Of a stretch of 64,000 nt of DNA, positions 27,418 to 36,190 are shown piece after piece; within the stretch, counting starts at the first letter, position 1, and each line of letters begins with the position of its first letter. Below the pieces are notes generated by a model. It was not told the DNA's origin and ran no database searches. It saw only the letters and a program-made list of their open reading frames with translations. The position numbers and the translations under genes were made by a program. Source of the stretch: Leclercia sp. 29361 (GTDB taxonomy: Bacteria; Pseudomonadota; Gammaproteobacteria; Enterobacterales; Enterobacteriaceae); NCBI RefSeq assembly GCF_011290365.1, contig NZ_CP049786.1, forward strand, positions 3,720,001 through 3,784,000. The letters run 5' to 3'.

Positions 27418-27591
27418 ATGATCAAGCAAAACAAAAAAATCGATTCTGTTAAAGCGACTGCTGCTGCCAAACGCGCCGCAGACTTCTGGGCAACTATTGA
27501 CGGCAACAAACTTGCACAAGTGGGCCAGCGGGAAAAAGAGATGGACCTCGTTGGGCCAACAAAGAAAGCTGAACTCGTTAACGTCGGCTAA
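27418..27591 (+). CDS. Small basic protein of unknown function
   Basis: 57 residues, Lys/Ala-rich, with a likely helical middle (ATAAAKRAADFWATID). The ATG at 27418 follows GGGAG and a good promoter, which is why I prefer it to an in-frame ATG nine codons upstream. Its size and position after an unknown gene would suit an antitoxin or small regulator, but nothing in the sequence proves that. Confidence 0.5.
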   Translation: MIKQNKKIDSVKATAAAKRAADFWATIDGNKLAQVGQREKEMDLVGPTKKAELVNVG

Positions 27592-27624
27592 CGGAGTATC
27601 CCACTACGCGGCACGTTCATCCCA

Positions 27625-27660
27625 GCCCTCTTCCTCCTGGGAGAGGGGATCCCCCTCACC
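27625..27660. repeat. Dispersed intergenic hairpin repeat, copy 3 (diverged)
   Basis: CCCTCTTCC and GGGAGAGGGG form the stem, followed by CCCCCTCACCCC. It lies between convergent genes like the other copies. Confidence 0.6.
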
Positions 27661-28174
27661 CCACTTCCCGCATCTCCGCCGCCAGATACACCCGCACATA
27701 GCGCACAAACTTGCCGACAAACACCCCGGCGAACAGCCCGCCGGTGATGATGGCGAACGCACTCACCCCTGGACGCTGCAGCACGTCGGGTGCGATGGCG
27801 CTCATCACGCCCAATACGTACTTCACCGCAAAGGCCAGCATCATAAAAGGCAGGGCCGAATAGTCCGCCTCACGATAGATGCTGCGCGGGGCGGCGGCGC
27901 GCGAGACGACCGTGCGTTTGCTCAGGATGTAGCCCATCGCCGCACCGCTGAGCAATCCCACCAGCCACAGGGAGCCGGTCGCCAGCGTCAGCGTGCGGAA
28001 AACCAACAGATCGTAGATGTCCCAGAGCAGAAAAATGGCCGGGATGATGGCCAGCTTTTCCAGCGCCACGGTCGCGGGCTTGCGCGCCTTGAGGCCCCGG
28101 CTTATCAGAAACAGCAGGATGAGATAGACCCAGAAGGGAGTGTGGATCAGGATACCCGAAATGAAATCAATCAT
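27656..28174 (-). CDS. DUF6622/DUF1453-like membrane protein
   Basis: 172 residues with five to six membrane helices (FISGILIHTPFWVYLILLFL first) and a conserved-looking SRGLKARKP loop after helix 1. Such proteins are uncharacterised integral membrane proteins. ATG at 28174 is preceded by GGTGAG at five bases; a GTG nine bases earlier is possible. It is followed by a dispersed repeat and converges with the small gene upstream in the window. Confidence 0.7.
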   Translation of the reverse strand: MIDFISGILIHTPFWVYLILLFLISRGLKARKPATVALEKLAIIPAIFLLWDIYDLLVFRTLTLATGSLWLVGLLSGAAMGYILSKRTVVSRAAAPRSIYREADYSALPFMMLAFAVKYVLGVMSAIAPDVLQRPGVSAFAIITGGLFAGVFVGKFVRYVRVYLAAEMREVG

Positions 28175-28183
28175 ATGGCTCAC

Positions 28184-28760
28184 CGTTGCAGCTAGCAGGA
28201 TGACACCGCGTCACCGCTCCGGCTCAGTATTGCCGATGGCTGCAGATCCACCATCATACTTTATCAGGGTTTTTAATCCGGCCCTTCGCTTACCCTTTTC
28301 GAAGTAGAATTTTCGATGAATCATTGTAATCCATGCATAATATACTCAACCGCTTCGCTAGATTATTTTTTAGTCACTCCTTAGCGCTGCGAATAATATA
28401 AGAAATCAATTAAGACTAATCCCACGTATTTTAATTTTTTATGCGCTATGCATCGCTTACCCAATTTGTAAACTTCAGTAAAGAACCCCGCCGCGTCTGG
28501 ATCCGCACGCTTCAGCGAGACACAGAAAAGCGCACAAAGCCCTTACCCCGGAAGGTCGTTTGATAACATAACCTTGTAGAAGAATATTTTGAAAACAAGC
28601 GAACCGATATATTCATACAACTCAGCACCAGGGCAGGAAATTATACGAAAAATCTGGTTTGACTCTTCAAAATTACTGGCTAAATTTAATTCTGAACGAC
28701 AACGGATACGAATGAAAACGTATCTTACTGACATAAACGATGTATATGAGGAAACATAAT
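28184..28760. other. Long AT-rich promoter region upstream of yciG
   Basis: About 575 bases without a convincing gene. It is AT-rich, and near its end holds the inverted repeat GATACG/CGTATC (28705-28724) overlapping a TATCTT -10-like element about 38 bases before the yciG start. In relatives this operon depends on RpoS and H-NS-type control, which fits an AT-rich leader. Confidence 0.5.
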
Positions 28761-28946
28761 ATGGCAGAGCAACGTGGTGGTTCAGGTAATTTCTCGCAAG
28801 ATCGTGAAAAAGCCTCTGAAGCAGGGAAAAAAGGTGGACAGCAAAGCGGCGGTAATTTTAAAAACGATCCGCAGCGCGCTTCTGAAGCAGGTAAAAAGGG
28901 CGGTCAGCATAGCCATGGTGGCGGACGTAAGTCTGACAACTCTTAA
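28761..28946 (+). CDS. yciG: KGG-repeat stress protein YciG
   Basis: 61 residues starting MAEQRGGSGNFSQDREKASE with two EAGKKGGQ repeats, the hallmark of the KGG (stress-induced) family. ATG at 28761 follows GAGGAAAC. An in-frame ATG seven codons earlier lacks a ribosome site. First gene of yciG-yciF-yciE-katN, a stationary-phase stress operon in enterics. In E. coli YciG is linked to swarming and acid stress; the molecular role is unclear. Confidence 0.95.
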   Translation: MAEQRGGSGNFSQDREKASEAGKKGGQQSGGNFKNDPQRASEAGKKGGQHSHGGGRKSDNS

Positions 28947-29038
28947 TTCATCTCATTATTAAAGCCTGTTATTCACTTTAATCGGTAATCTGCGGGTCCG
29001 CGGGCTCGCAGAATTTTTATGTCACTGGAGAAAAGCGT

Positions 29039-29533
29039 ATGAATATGAAAAGTATAGAAGATGTATTTATTCACTTGCTATCCGACACCTACAGTGCTGA
29101 AAAACAGCTGACCCGTGCCCTGGCTAAATTGTCCCGCGAAGCCTCCAGCCCGGATCTGAGCGCTGCGTTTAAAGCGCACCTGGAAGAGACCCACGGCCAG
29201 ATTGAACGTATCGATCAGCTCGTGGAGAAAACGCCGAATATTAAACTGAAAAGAATGAAATGCGTTGCAATGGAAGGCTTAATTGAAGAAGCAAATGAAG
29301 TCCTTGAAAGCACAGAGAAAAATGAAGTGCGCGATGCAGCATTGATCGCCGCGGCGCAGAAAGTCGAACACTATGAAATTGCCAGTTATGGCACGCTCGC
29401 CACGCTGGCAGAGCAATTAGGCTATACCCAGGCGGTAAAATTATTAGCCGAGACGCTGGAAGAAGAAAAATCCACCGATCTTAAACTCACCGATCTGGCC
29501 GTCGGTAATATTAATCAGAAAGCAGAAAAGTAA
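29039..29533 (+). CDS. yciF: Ferritin-like stress protein YciF
   Basis: 164 residues, a four-helix ferritin-like DUF892 protein (IEDVFIHLLSDTYSAEKQL; EETHGQIERIDQL; KVEHYEIASYGTL). The Glu/His positions of a possible di-iron site are retained (E/H of the ETH and EHYE motifs). It probably acts in metal or oxidative-stress protection. Second gene of the operon. Confidence 0.95.
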   Translation: MNMKSIEDVFIHLLSDTYSAEKQLTRALAKLSREASSPDLSAAFKAHLEETHGQIERIDQLVEKTPNIKLKRMKCVAMEGLIEEANEVLESTEKNEVRDAALIAAAQKVEHYEIASYGTLATLAEQLGYTQAVKLLAETLEEEKSTDLKLTDLAVGNINQKAEK

Positions 29534-29564
29534 GCCGGAATTAACCGAACCCGAGGAAGAAAAT

Positions 29565-30071
29565 ATGAATCACGTAGAACACTACCATGACTGGCTACGC
29601 GATGCTCACGCCATGGAAAAGCAAGCTGAATCTATGCTCGAATCTATGGCCAGCCGCATCGATAATTATCCTGATGTACGCGCTCGCATCGAGCAACATA
29701 TAACTGAAACAAAACACCAGATTACTCTGCTGGAAGAGATCCTTGATCGTAACGATATTTCCCGTTCGATGCTGAAAGACTCCATGAGCAAAATGATGGC
29801 GTTCGGCCAGTCTATGGGCGGTATGGCCGCGTCGGATGAGATCGTGAAAGGTTCTATTAGCGGCTACGTTTTCGAACAGTTTGAAATTGCCTGCTACACC
29901 TCTCTGCTGGCCGCGGCGAAAAAAGCCGGGGACGTGGCGTCAGTACCTGCTATCGAATCTATCCTTGCGGAAGAACAACGCATGGCCGACTGGCTCATCC
30001 AGCACATTCCGGATACCACGGAACAATTCCTCCTGCGTTCAGATGCTGACGGCGTGGAAGCGAAAAAATAA
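29565..30071 (+). CDS. yciE: Ferritin-like DUF892 protein YciE
   Basis: 168 residues, paralogous to YciF, with YHDWLRDAHAMEKQAESML at the N-terminus and FEQFEIACYTSLLAAAK in the third helix. It lies 31 bases after yciF and 15 bases before katN, all on the same strand. Family members form helical dimers of uncertain function, coexpressed with Mn-catalase. Confidence 0.94.
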   Translation: MNHVEHYHDWLRDAHAMEKQAESMLESMASRIDNYPDVRARIEQHITETKHQITLLEEILDRNDISRSMLKDSMSKMMAFGQSMGGMAASDEIVKGSISGYVFEQFEIACYTSLLAAAKKAGDVASVPAIESILAEEQRMADWLIQHIPDTTEQFLLRSDADGVEAKK

Positions 30072-30086
30072 CCCAGGAGTGAGCCT

Positions 30087-30959
30087 ATGTTTAGACACGT
30101 AAAACAGCTGCAGTACACCGTTCGCGTTGCCGAGCCGAATCCTGGCCTCGCGAACCTGCTGCTCGAACAATTTGGCGGCCCTCAGGGTGAACTGGCCGCT
30201 GCCTGCCGCTACTTTACGCAGGGGCTGGGCGATGACGATCCAGGTCGTAGAGAGATGCTGATGGATATCGCCACCGAAGAGCTGAGCCACCTTGAAATCA
30301 TCGGCACAATGGTCGGTATGCTGAATAAAGGTGCCAAAGGCGAACTGGCAGAAGGCACCGAAAGCGAAGCGGAACTCTACCGCTCCCTGACGCAAAACGG
30401 TAACGACAGCCACATCACCTCCCTGCTGTACGGGGGTGGGCCACCGCTGACCAACTCCGCGGGCGTACCCTGGACTGCGGCCTATATTGACACCATTGGT
30501 GAGGCCACAGCCGACCTGCGCTCGAACATCGCGGCAGAAGCACGTGCCAAGATCATCTATGAACGCCTGATCAACGTTACCGACGATCCTGGGGTGAAAG
30601 ATGCCCTCGCGTTCCTGATGACCCGTGAAGCCGCGCACCAGCTCTCGTTTGAGAAGGCGCTGCAGTCGATTCGCAATAATTTCCCACCGGGGAAATTGCC
30701 GCCAATCGAACAATACGCCACCACCTACTACAATATGTCTGCAGGTGATGATCTTCGCGGCAGCTGGAACAGCGACGAAAACTTCGAGTACGTTGCCGAT
30801 CCGCAACCTGCCGTTGACGGTGGGGACGGTAGTGCTCAGGTCACGCTTTCGAAAGAGCAGGCCGCTCTGTTGAAAGCGATGGCGAAACGCTCCGAGTCGG
30901 ATCCGAAAGCCAATCCGCTAACTGGCGCTGAGCTGGGGGCCGGTAAGAAAAAACCGTAA
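30087..30959 (+). CDS. katN: Non-haem manganese catalase KatN
   Basis: 290 residues with the Mn-catalase helix-bundle signature. Metal ligands appear in GGPQGELAAACRYF (Glu ~35), ATEELSHLEIIGTM (Glu/His ~67-70) and the later NIAAEARAKIIYERL and REAAHQLSFEKAL (Glu and His) segments. It decomposes hydrogen peroxide using a di-manganese site. The yciGFE-katN arrangement is known from Salmonella as an RpoS-controlled unit. Confidence 0.95.
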   Translation: MFRHVKQLQYTVRVAEPNPGLANLLLEQFGGPQGELAAACRYFTQGLGDDDPGRREMLMDIATEELSHLEIIGTMVGMLNKGAKGELAEGTESEAELYRSLTQNGNDSHITSLLYGGGPPLTNSAGVPWTAAYIDTIGEATADLRSNIAAEARAKIIYERLINVTDDPGVKDALAFLMTREAAHQLSFEKALQSIRNNFPPGKLPPIEQYATTYYNMSAGDDLRGSWNSDENFEYVADPQPAVDGGDGSAQVTLSKEQAALLKAMAKRSESDPKANPLTGAELGAGKKKP

Positions 30960-30988
30960 CCCCGCGCCGAAGAAAAATGCTGTACCAC

Positions 30989-31013
30989 AATGCCCCGTTC
31001 CTTGCGGGGCATT
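30989..31013 (+). terminator. Hairpin after katN
   Basis: A 9-bp stem AATGCCCCG/CGGGGCATT with a 7-nt loop. Only a short T-run follows, so readthrough into the oxidase genes is likely. Confidence 0.6.
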
Positions 31014-31035
31014 TCGCTGACAGGGGTAGAGTACG

Positions 31036-32439
31036 ATGTTCGAACTCGATGCGTTCCATCTCGCCAGGCTTCAGTTCGCCTTCACAGTGTCGTTTCACAT
31101 TATCTTCCCGGCCTTAACCATCGGCCTCGCCAGCTATCTGGTGGTGCTTGAGGGCATGTGGCTGAAGACCAAAAATGACGTCTGGCGCTCGCTGTATCAC
31201 TTCTGGTTAAAAATCTTCGCGGTTAACTTCGGGATGGGCGTGGTCTCCGGCCTGGTCATGGCTTACCAGTTCGGTACCAACTGGAGCGGCTTTTCCCAGT
31301 TTGCCGGGAGCATCACCGGCCCGCTGCTCACCTATGAGGTGTTGACCGCCTTCTTCCTCGAAGCGGGATTCCTCGGCGTAATGCTGTTTGGCTGGAACAA
31401 GGTCGGGCCCGGCCTGCACTTCTTTGCCACCTGCATGGTGGCGCTGGGCACCCTGATGTCCACCTTCTGGATCCTCGCCTCCAACAGCTGGATGCACACC
31501 CCGCAGGGCTTCAGCATCGAGAACGGCCAGGTGATCCCCGAGGACTGGTTCGCCATCATCTTTAACCCCTCCTTCCCCTACCGCCTGATCCATATGTCCA
31601 TCGCCGCGTTCCTCAGTAGCGCCCTGTTTGTGGGTGCCTCGGGAGCCTGGCATCTGCTGCGCGGGAACGACAGGCCGGCGGTGCGCAAGATGTTCTCAAT
31701 GGCGCTGTGGATGGCGCTGTTGGTTGCGCCGATTCAGGCCTTTGTCGGGGATATGCATGGCCTGAACACCCTCGAACATCAACCGGCAAAAATTGCCGCC
31801 ATTGAAGGCCACTGGGAAAATCCACCGGGTGAAGCCACGCCACTGCTGCTGTTCGGCATCCCGGATATGGAAGAGGAACGCACTAAATATGGGCTGGAGA
31901 TCCCGGCGCTTGGCAGCCTGATCCTCACCCACAGCCTGGATAAGCAGGTTCCGGCCCTGAAAGACTTCCCGAAAGATGAGCGACCCAACTCGCTGATCGT
32001 CTTCTGGTCATTCCGCGTGATGGTCGGCCTCGGGATGCTGATGATCCTGATGGGCGTGGTGAGTCTGTGGCTGCGTCACCGCCACCGACTGTATCACTCC
32101 CGTCCGTTCCACTGGTTTGCCCTGAGCATGGGGCCGGCCGGCGTGGTGGCGATCCTTGCTGGCTGGATCACTACCGAAGTGGGGCGCCAGCCGTGGGTGG
32201 TGTATGGCTATCTGCGCACCATTGACGCGGTGTCGTTGCACAGCACCCTGCAGATGAGCATCAGCCTGCTGGCGTTTATCGTTGTCTACTGCTCGGTGTT
32301 TGGCGTGGGGTTTGTCTATCTGGTGCGATTGATTAAGAAGGGACCGCAGCCTACCGACAATCTCTCGGTGAATACTGACGGCAGACCTGCGCGTCCGCTC
32401 TCAGCGGCGGAACCGGTACCGGAAGAGGAGAAATCATAA
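31036..32439 (+). CDS. cioA: bd-type quinol oxidase subunit I, short-Q-loop (CIO) type
   Basis: 467 residues with nine membrane helices. The haem-ligand His and neighbouring motifs of CydA family proteins are visible (LARLQFAFTVSFHIIFPALT; GMGVVSGLVMAYQFGTNW; EAGFLGVMLFGW; WMHTPQGF). At 467 residues it lacks the long Q-loop insert of E. coli CydA (522), matching the cyanide-insensitive oxidase class. It oxidises quinol and reduces O2 to water without proton pumping. TAATG overlap couples it to subunit II. Its place behind katN suggests service in oxidative or stationary-phase stress. Confidence 0.88.
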   Translation: MFELDAFHLARLQFAFTVSFHIIFPALTIGLASYLVVLEGMWLKTKNDVWRSLYHFWLKIFAVNFGMGVVSGLVMAYQFGTNWSGFSQFAGSITGPLLTYEVLTAFFLEAGFLGVMLFGWNKVGPGLHFFATCMVALGTLMSTFWILASNSWMHTPQGFSIENGQVIPEDWFAIIFNPSFPYRLIHMSIAAFLSSALFVGASGAWHLLRGNDRPAVRKMFSMALWMALLVAPIQAFVGDMHGLNTLEHQPAKIAAIEGHWENPPGEATPLLLFGIPDMEEERTKYGLEIPALGSLILTHSLDKQVPALKDFPKDERPNSLIVFWSFRVMVGLGMLMILMGVVSLWLRHRHRLYHSRPFHWFALSMGPAGVVAILAGWITTEVGRQPWVVYGYLRTIDAVSLHSTLQMSISLLAFIVVYCSVFGVGFVYLVRLIKKGPQPTDNLSVNTDGRPARPLSAAEPVPEEEKS

Positions 32440-33449
32440 TGGGCGTCGATATCTCAGTGATCTGGTTTGCTATCATCGTCTTCGCCACCCTGATGTACAT
32501 CATCATGGATGGTTTCGATTTGGGTATCGGCATGCTCTTCTGTTTTGAGCGTGACCCGCAGGCGCGTGACGTGATGGTCAACAGCGTCGCCCCGGTCTGG
32601 GACGGAAACGAAACCTGGCTGGTGCTGGGGGGCGCGGGGCTGTTTGGCGCCTTCCCGCTGGCCTATGCGGTGATCATCGACGCCCTGACGATCCCGCTTA
32701 CCGCCATGCTGATCGGGCTGATCTTCCGCGGCGTGGCCTTTGAGTTTCGCTTTAAGGCCACGCCCTCGCACCGCAAATTCTGGGACTACTCCTTCGCGGG
32801 CGGTTCGCTGCTGGCGACCTTCAGCCAGGGGATTGTGGTCGGGGCGATGATTAACGGTTTCGACGTCGAGGGCCGCCGCTTTGCCGGTTCTGCCCTTGAC
32901 TGGCTGACCCCGTTCAATCTCTTCTGCGGGCTGGGGCTGATGGTGGCCTATACCCTGCTGGGCACGACCTGGCTAATCATGAAAAGCGAAGGGGCGTTGC
33001 AGCGTCATATGCGGGAGCTGACCCGTCATGTGCTGCTGGCGCTGCTGGTGGTCGTAGCGGTGGTGAGCGTCTGGACGCCCTTTGGCTGGCAGTATGTGGC
33101 GGATCGCTGGTTCTCGCTGCCGAACTTCTTTTACTTCATGCCGGTGCCGGTACTGGTGGCGGTATTCGGGGTATGGATCTGGCGGCTCACCCGCAACCCG
33201 CACAGCCACGCCCGGCCTTTCCTGCTGACGCTCGGGCTGATTTTCCTCGGCTTTAGCGGGCTGGGCATCAGCCTGTGGCCCAACATTATCCCGCCCCGCA
33301 TCACCATCTGGGACGCGGCCGCCCCGCCGTCCAGCCAGCTGTTTATGCTGGTAGGCACGCTGCTGATCATCCCGTTGATTCTGGTTTATACCGCCTGGAG
33401 CTACTACGTGTTTCGCGGCAAGGTGACGGATACCGAGGGCTACCACTAA
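32439..33449 (+). CDS. cioB: bd-type quinol oxidase subunit II
   Basis: 336 residues with eight to nine membrane helices and CydB-family motifs (MDGFDLGIGMLF; WDGNETWLVLGGAGLFGAFP). It starts at the last base of subunit I's stop, so the two are coupled. Subunit II packs against subunit I and completes the oxidase. I see no CydX-like small third subunit after it; a REP pair follows instead. Confidence 0.9.
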   Translation: MGVDISVIWFAIIVFATLMYIIMDGFDLGIGMLFCFERDPQARDVMVNSVAPVWDGNETWLVLGGAGLFGAFPLAYAVIIDALTIPLTAMLIGLIFRGVAFEFRFKATPSHRKFWDYSFAGGSLLATFSQGIVVGAMINGFDVEGRRFAGSALDWLTPFNLFCGLGLMVAYTLLGTTWLIMKSEGALQRHMRELTRHVLLALLVVVAVVSVWTPFGWQYVADRWFSLPNFFYFMPVPVLVAVFGVWIWRLTRNPHSHARPFLLTLGLIFLGFSGLGISLWPNIIPPRITIWDAAAPPSSQLFMLVGTLLIIPLILVYTAWSYYVFRGKVTDTEGYH

Positions 33450-33450
33450 T

Positions 33451-33534
33451 CCGGGTGGCGCTGACGCTTACCCGGCCTACAAAATCCCGCAGCATGCAAG
33501 ATCCGTAGGCCCGGCAAGCGCAGCGCCGCCGGGC
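33451..33534. repeat. Two opposed REP units (BIME-like)
   Basis: CCGGGTGGCGCTGACGC... at 33451-33480 and GTAGGCCCGGCAAGCGC... at 33505-33534 form a facing pair in the convergent gap between subunit II and the SDR gene. The second unit is identical over 33 bases to one at 54843. Confidence 0.85.
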
Positions 33535-33556
33535 GTTGCCGCACCCGGCCTGTTTG

Positions 33557-34543
33557 CTATTTCCGCCGGGTGAGACACTTCCCAATTAACAGCAGTCCGG
33601 CCAGCGCGGCGGTGCCCAGCAGGGCTTTGCCCGGTACGCCGGAGGTGATCGCCGCGGCGCGGGATTTGGCCTCCGGGGTAAAATGGCCGTGCACCCGGTG
33701 CTCGCCGCCGACCGGGTTGGTCAGGTTATCCCGCCGATCGGGCGGGTTGAGCTCCTCCTCCATCTGCCCTTCCCAGGCCTTTTTCACCATCATCCGGTCG
33801 AGAAAACCGGGGAACAGGAACTGGCCGACAATCGCCCCGATGGTGCTGCGCCCGACCCACAGCTCGCGCACCGGCTTCTGCGCCACGCCGTAGATCGCCT
33901 CGGCGGCGACCTCCGGCTGAAACACCGGTGCCACCGGACGCATACTGTAGGCGAACTTATTCCGCGCCCAGTCAAACTGCGGCGTGTTGAGACCCGGCAT
34001 CTGTACCATCGCCAGATGCACGCCGCTGCGCTCATGCATCAGCTCGGTTCGCAGCGCGTCGGTAAAACCACGGATCGCCGCCTTGGCGCCGCAATAGGCC
34101 GACTGCAGTGGAATGGAGCGGTAGGCCAGCGCGGAACCAACCTGAATAATCACCCCGCTGTCGCGCGGTATCATATGCTCCATAGCGGCCCGCGTGCCGT
34201 TGACGCAGCCCAGATAGGTCACCTCCGTCACCCGACGAAATTCATCGTCGGTCATGCTGTAAAATGGCGCCAGGGTGGTGCACATGGCGTTGTTTATCCA
34301 CACGTCGATAGCGCCCAGCCGATCGACCAGCGTCCGGGCCGCCTGGCTCAGCGCCTCGGCATCCACCACGTCCACGCTCACCGCATGACAGTTGACGCCG
34401 TAGTTCGCCACCTCCGCCCGCGTGGCTTCCAGGCTGTGGTTATCCCGGGCAATCAGCCCCACATCGTAGCCCGCCGCTGCAAAACGCAGCGCCGTGGCTT
34501 TGCCTACCCCAGCCGTAGCGCCGGTAATCACCACCACACTCAT
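33557..34543 (-). CDS. Short-chain dehydrogenase with C-terminal membrane anchor
   Basis: 328 residues. NAD(P)-binding TGATAGVGKATALRFAAAG near the N-terminus; NNA motif (WINNAMCTT); catalytic Ser-Tyr-Lys (GSALAYRS; SAYCGAKAAI). An ~80-residue C-terminal extension ends in a hydrophobic segment (ALLGTAALAGLLLIGKCL) and basic tail, a likely membrane anchor. The substrate is unknown. Nine bases separate it from the upstream ydeJ-like gene; it is the last gene of this reverse operon. Confidence 0.88.
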   Translation of the reverse strand: MSVVVITGATAGVGKATALRFAAAGYDVGLIARDNHSLEATRAEVANYGVNCHAVSVDVVDAEALSQAARTLVDRLGAIDVWINNAMCTTLAPFYSMTDDEFRRVTEVTYLGCVNGTRAAMEHMIPRDSGVIIQVGSALAYRSIPLQSAYCGAKAAIRGFTDALRTELMHERSGVHLAMVQMPGLNTPQFDWARNKFAYSMRPVAPVFQPEVAAEAIYGVAQKPVRELWVGRSTIGAIVGQFLFPGFLDRMMVKKAWEGQMEEELNPPDRRDNLTNPVGGEHRVHGHFTPEAKSRAAAITSGVPGKALLGTAALAGLLLIGKCLTRRK

Positions 34544-34552
34544 AGCCTCTCC

Positions 34553-35077
34553 TTAGTGCAACTGCTTTTTCCAGTGCGGGATCTGCCGCAACAGTTCAGA
34601 AAGCGCGTAGCGAACCGCTTTCTCAATCACATCTTCACACTCGCCGGTGAAGTGCTGCACAGCGGTAGTTACCTCGCCGCGGAAGCACCAGCCAAACCAG
34701 ACGGTACCCGCCGGGGTGCCATCCTCGCCGCCGTCCGGCCCGGCGTAGCCGCTGATGGCGATGCTGACATCCGCATCGGCCAGCTTCAGCGCCCCCTCGG
34801 CCATCTCCCCTACCGTCTGGCTACTCACGGCAGTGTATTTTTCCAGGGTGGCATTACTCACCCCCAGCACCTTGTGCTTGGCTTCATTGTTGAAGGTCAC
34901 CACGCCGGTGCCAAAGAACGAGGCGGTATCCTTTTCGGCGCAGAGCGCAGAGGCCACATTGCCACCGGTGCAGGACTCCGCCGTGGTGAGCAGCCAGCCT
35001 AAATCAGTTAACACCGTCGACACCTGGCTGGTGAGTTCCTTGGTGGTTTTGGCCTGGTTCCAGATATTTTCTTTCAT
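34553..35077 (-). CDS. CinA C-terminal-domain protein, YdeJ/PncC-like
   Basis: 174 residues. CinA-C fold with TAESCTGGNVASALC, ATLEKYTAVSSQTVGEMA and AISGYAGPDGGEDGTPAGTVWF, matching nicotinamide-nucleotide amidohydrolase motifs. Active enzymes deamidate NMN to NaMN. The motif region retains Ser/Thr and Lys positions, but the YdeJ branch may lack activity. The start overlaps the stop of the DUF421 gene by 4 bases (ATGA). Confidence 0.83.
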   Translation of the reverse strand: MKENIWNQAKTTKELTSQVSTVLTDLGWLLTTAESCTGGNVASALCAEKDTASFFGTGVVTFNNEAKHKVLGVSNATLEKYTAVSSQTVGEMAEGALKLADADVSIAISGYAGPDGGEDGTPAGTVWFGWCFRGEVTTAVQHFTGECEDVIEKAVRYALSELLRQIPHWKKQLH

Positions 35078-35526
35078 GATTCACTCTCTTCGGGAATAAT
35101 CGAAATATGCCCGTTACGTTCAAGGATGGCGTATTTAATTTTCTCCAGCTGGTATATGCCGTGATTTTGTCGGGCCGATACCAATATATCGTCGCAGGAG
35201 ACATCTACTTTTTTTAATTTTTCGTTCTGTAATTCACCATGTACCACCAGAATAACCGGGGAACCATCGAGCATCGATTCCGCGCCGGAGATATATTTTT
35301 TTGCCACGCCGAAAAGCATATCAATCACCACCAGCGTAATAATGATTAACATGGCACCGGTAACCGAAAAATCCTCACCCAGCAGCGCCTGCTGGGTGGC
35401 CTCACTGATAATTAATAACAGGATCAAATCAAAGCTGGTCATCTGCAGCAGCGCCCGCCTTCCGGCAATTTTAAACACCACCAGTAAAATCAGATAAATC
35501 GCCACTGCCCTGAGTATCATTTCCAT
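35074..35526 (-). CDS. DUF421 (YetF-like) membrane protein
   Basis: 150 residues: two to three N-terminal membrane helices, then a DUF421 cytoplasmic domain (GRRALLQMTSFDLILLLIISEATQQ; YISGAESMLDGSPVILVVHGE). YetF-like proteins are uncharacterised. The gene belongs to a four-gene reverse operon with a membrane-anchored protein upstream and the ydeJ-like and SDR genes downstream. Confidence 0.85.
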   Translation of the reverse strand: MEMILRAVAIYLILLVVFKIAGRRALLQMTSFDLILLLIISEATQQALLGEDFSVTGAMLIIITLVVIDMLFGVAKKYISGAESMLDGSPVILVVHGELQNEKLKKVDVSCDDILVSARQNHGIYQLEKIKYAILERNGHISIIPEESES

Positions 35527-35535
35527 GCGGGACCC

Positions 35536-36048
35536 CTAAGGATAGATAAATTGCCAGAAAGAGAGACCCGGCTGATTATTTACTGTGACGGTAGTGACGG
35601 TTTTACCCGGCTGTTCCGGGGTGCTGTAGAGCCAGACGGTAAAATCCTGACGCGCTTTTGCCGCCTGATAAACCAGCACCAGCTCCCCGCCCTCGCTGCG
35701 CATTTCATCGGGCTGCGGCCAAATATTATCGGTTTGCGTTCGCGCCATATATTCTCCGCCAATGCGCAGCGTCAGCGGAGTCTCACCCTGACCCGGCGAG
35801 GTAATTTTCAACTCCACGGGAGAGAGCAGTCGGCCAAAACGCTGATATTCCACCTGCACGCTGTTGGCGGCGTTGGTTTTTGTTGCGTCGCTAAAATAAC
35901 CGCCCGAAAAAAGCCCTAACAGCGCAGCGGCAATAATCAGCAATAACAGTACAAAACCGAAGCGGTGAGCGTTGTATTCAAGCTGCAGGGCGGCATGGTT
36001 TTGTTTCACGCCGGGCAAAGAAGGGGATTTTTCTTTTGCATTCGCCAT
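35536..36048 (-). CDS. Single-pass membrane protein of unknown function
   Basis: 170 residues: cytoplasmic N-terminus of ~28 residues, one membrane helix (FGFVLLLLIIAAALLGLFSGG), then an extracytoplasmic beta-rich domain of ~110 residues (SPVELKITSPGQGETPLTLRIGGEY) ending in FWQFIYP. First gene of the reverse operon, 9 bases before the DUF421 gene, suggesting the two act together in the envelope. I do not recognise the family. Confidence 0.72.
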   Translation of the reverse strand: MANAKEKSPSLPGVKQNHAALQLEYNAHRFGFVLLLLIIAAALLGLFSGGYFSDATKTNAANSVQVEYQRFGRLLSPVELKITSPGQGETPLTLRIGGEYMARTQTDNIWPQPDEMRSEGGELVLVYQAAKARQDFTVWLYSTPEQPGKTVTTVTVNNQPGLSFWQFIYP

Positions 36049-36190
36049 ATATCACCTCACCGTCTCGCTTATTAATATTATGCAGCCAGATGATTTTTAT
36101 AGATAATTTTGATTAAGACTGTTCTTGTTTGCAAAATAAAAAATAGCAACCAGGCTTAATCTGTCAAGCCAGTTAAACCAAGGAGGCCGT

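Noticed and set aside
27497..28195. A 232-residue forward frame opposite the membrane protein
   Set aside because: His/Gln/Arg-rich antisense shadow, crossing the dispersed repeat and overlapping the small gene in another frame.
28543..28734. A 63-residue reverse frame in the yciG promoter region
   Set aside because: No start signal or family likeness; it occupies the likely promoter of yciG.
18579..28760. Possible tRNA genes as integration sites in the accessory patches
   Set aside because: I looked for T-loop-like and acceptor-stem patterns in the gaps and found none that folds as a tRNA.
33683..35002. A 439-residue forward frame opposite the SDR and ydeJ-like genes
   Set aside because: It spans two well-supported reverse genes and shows no recognisable domain.
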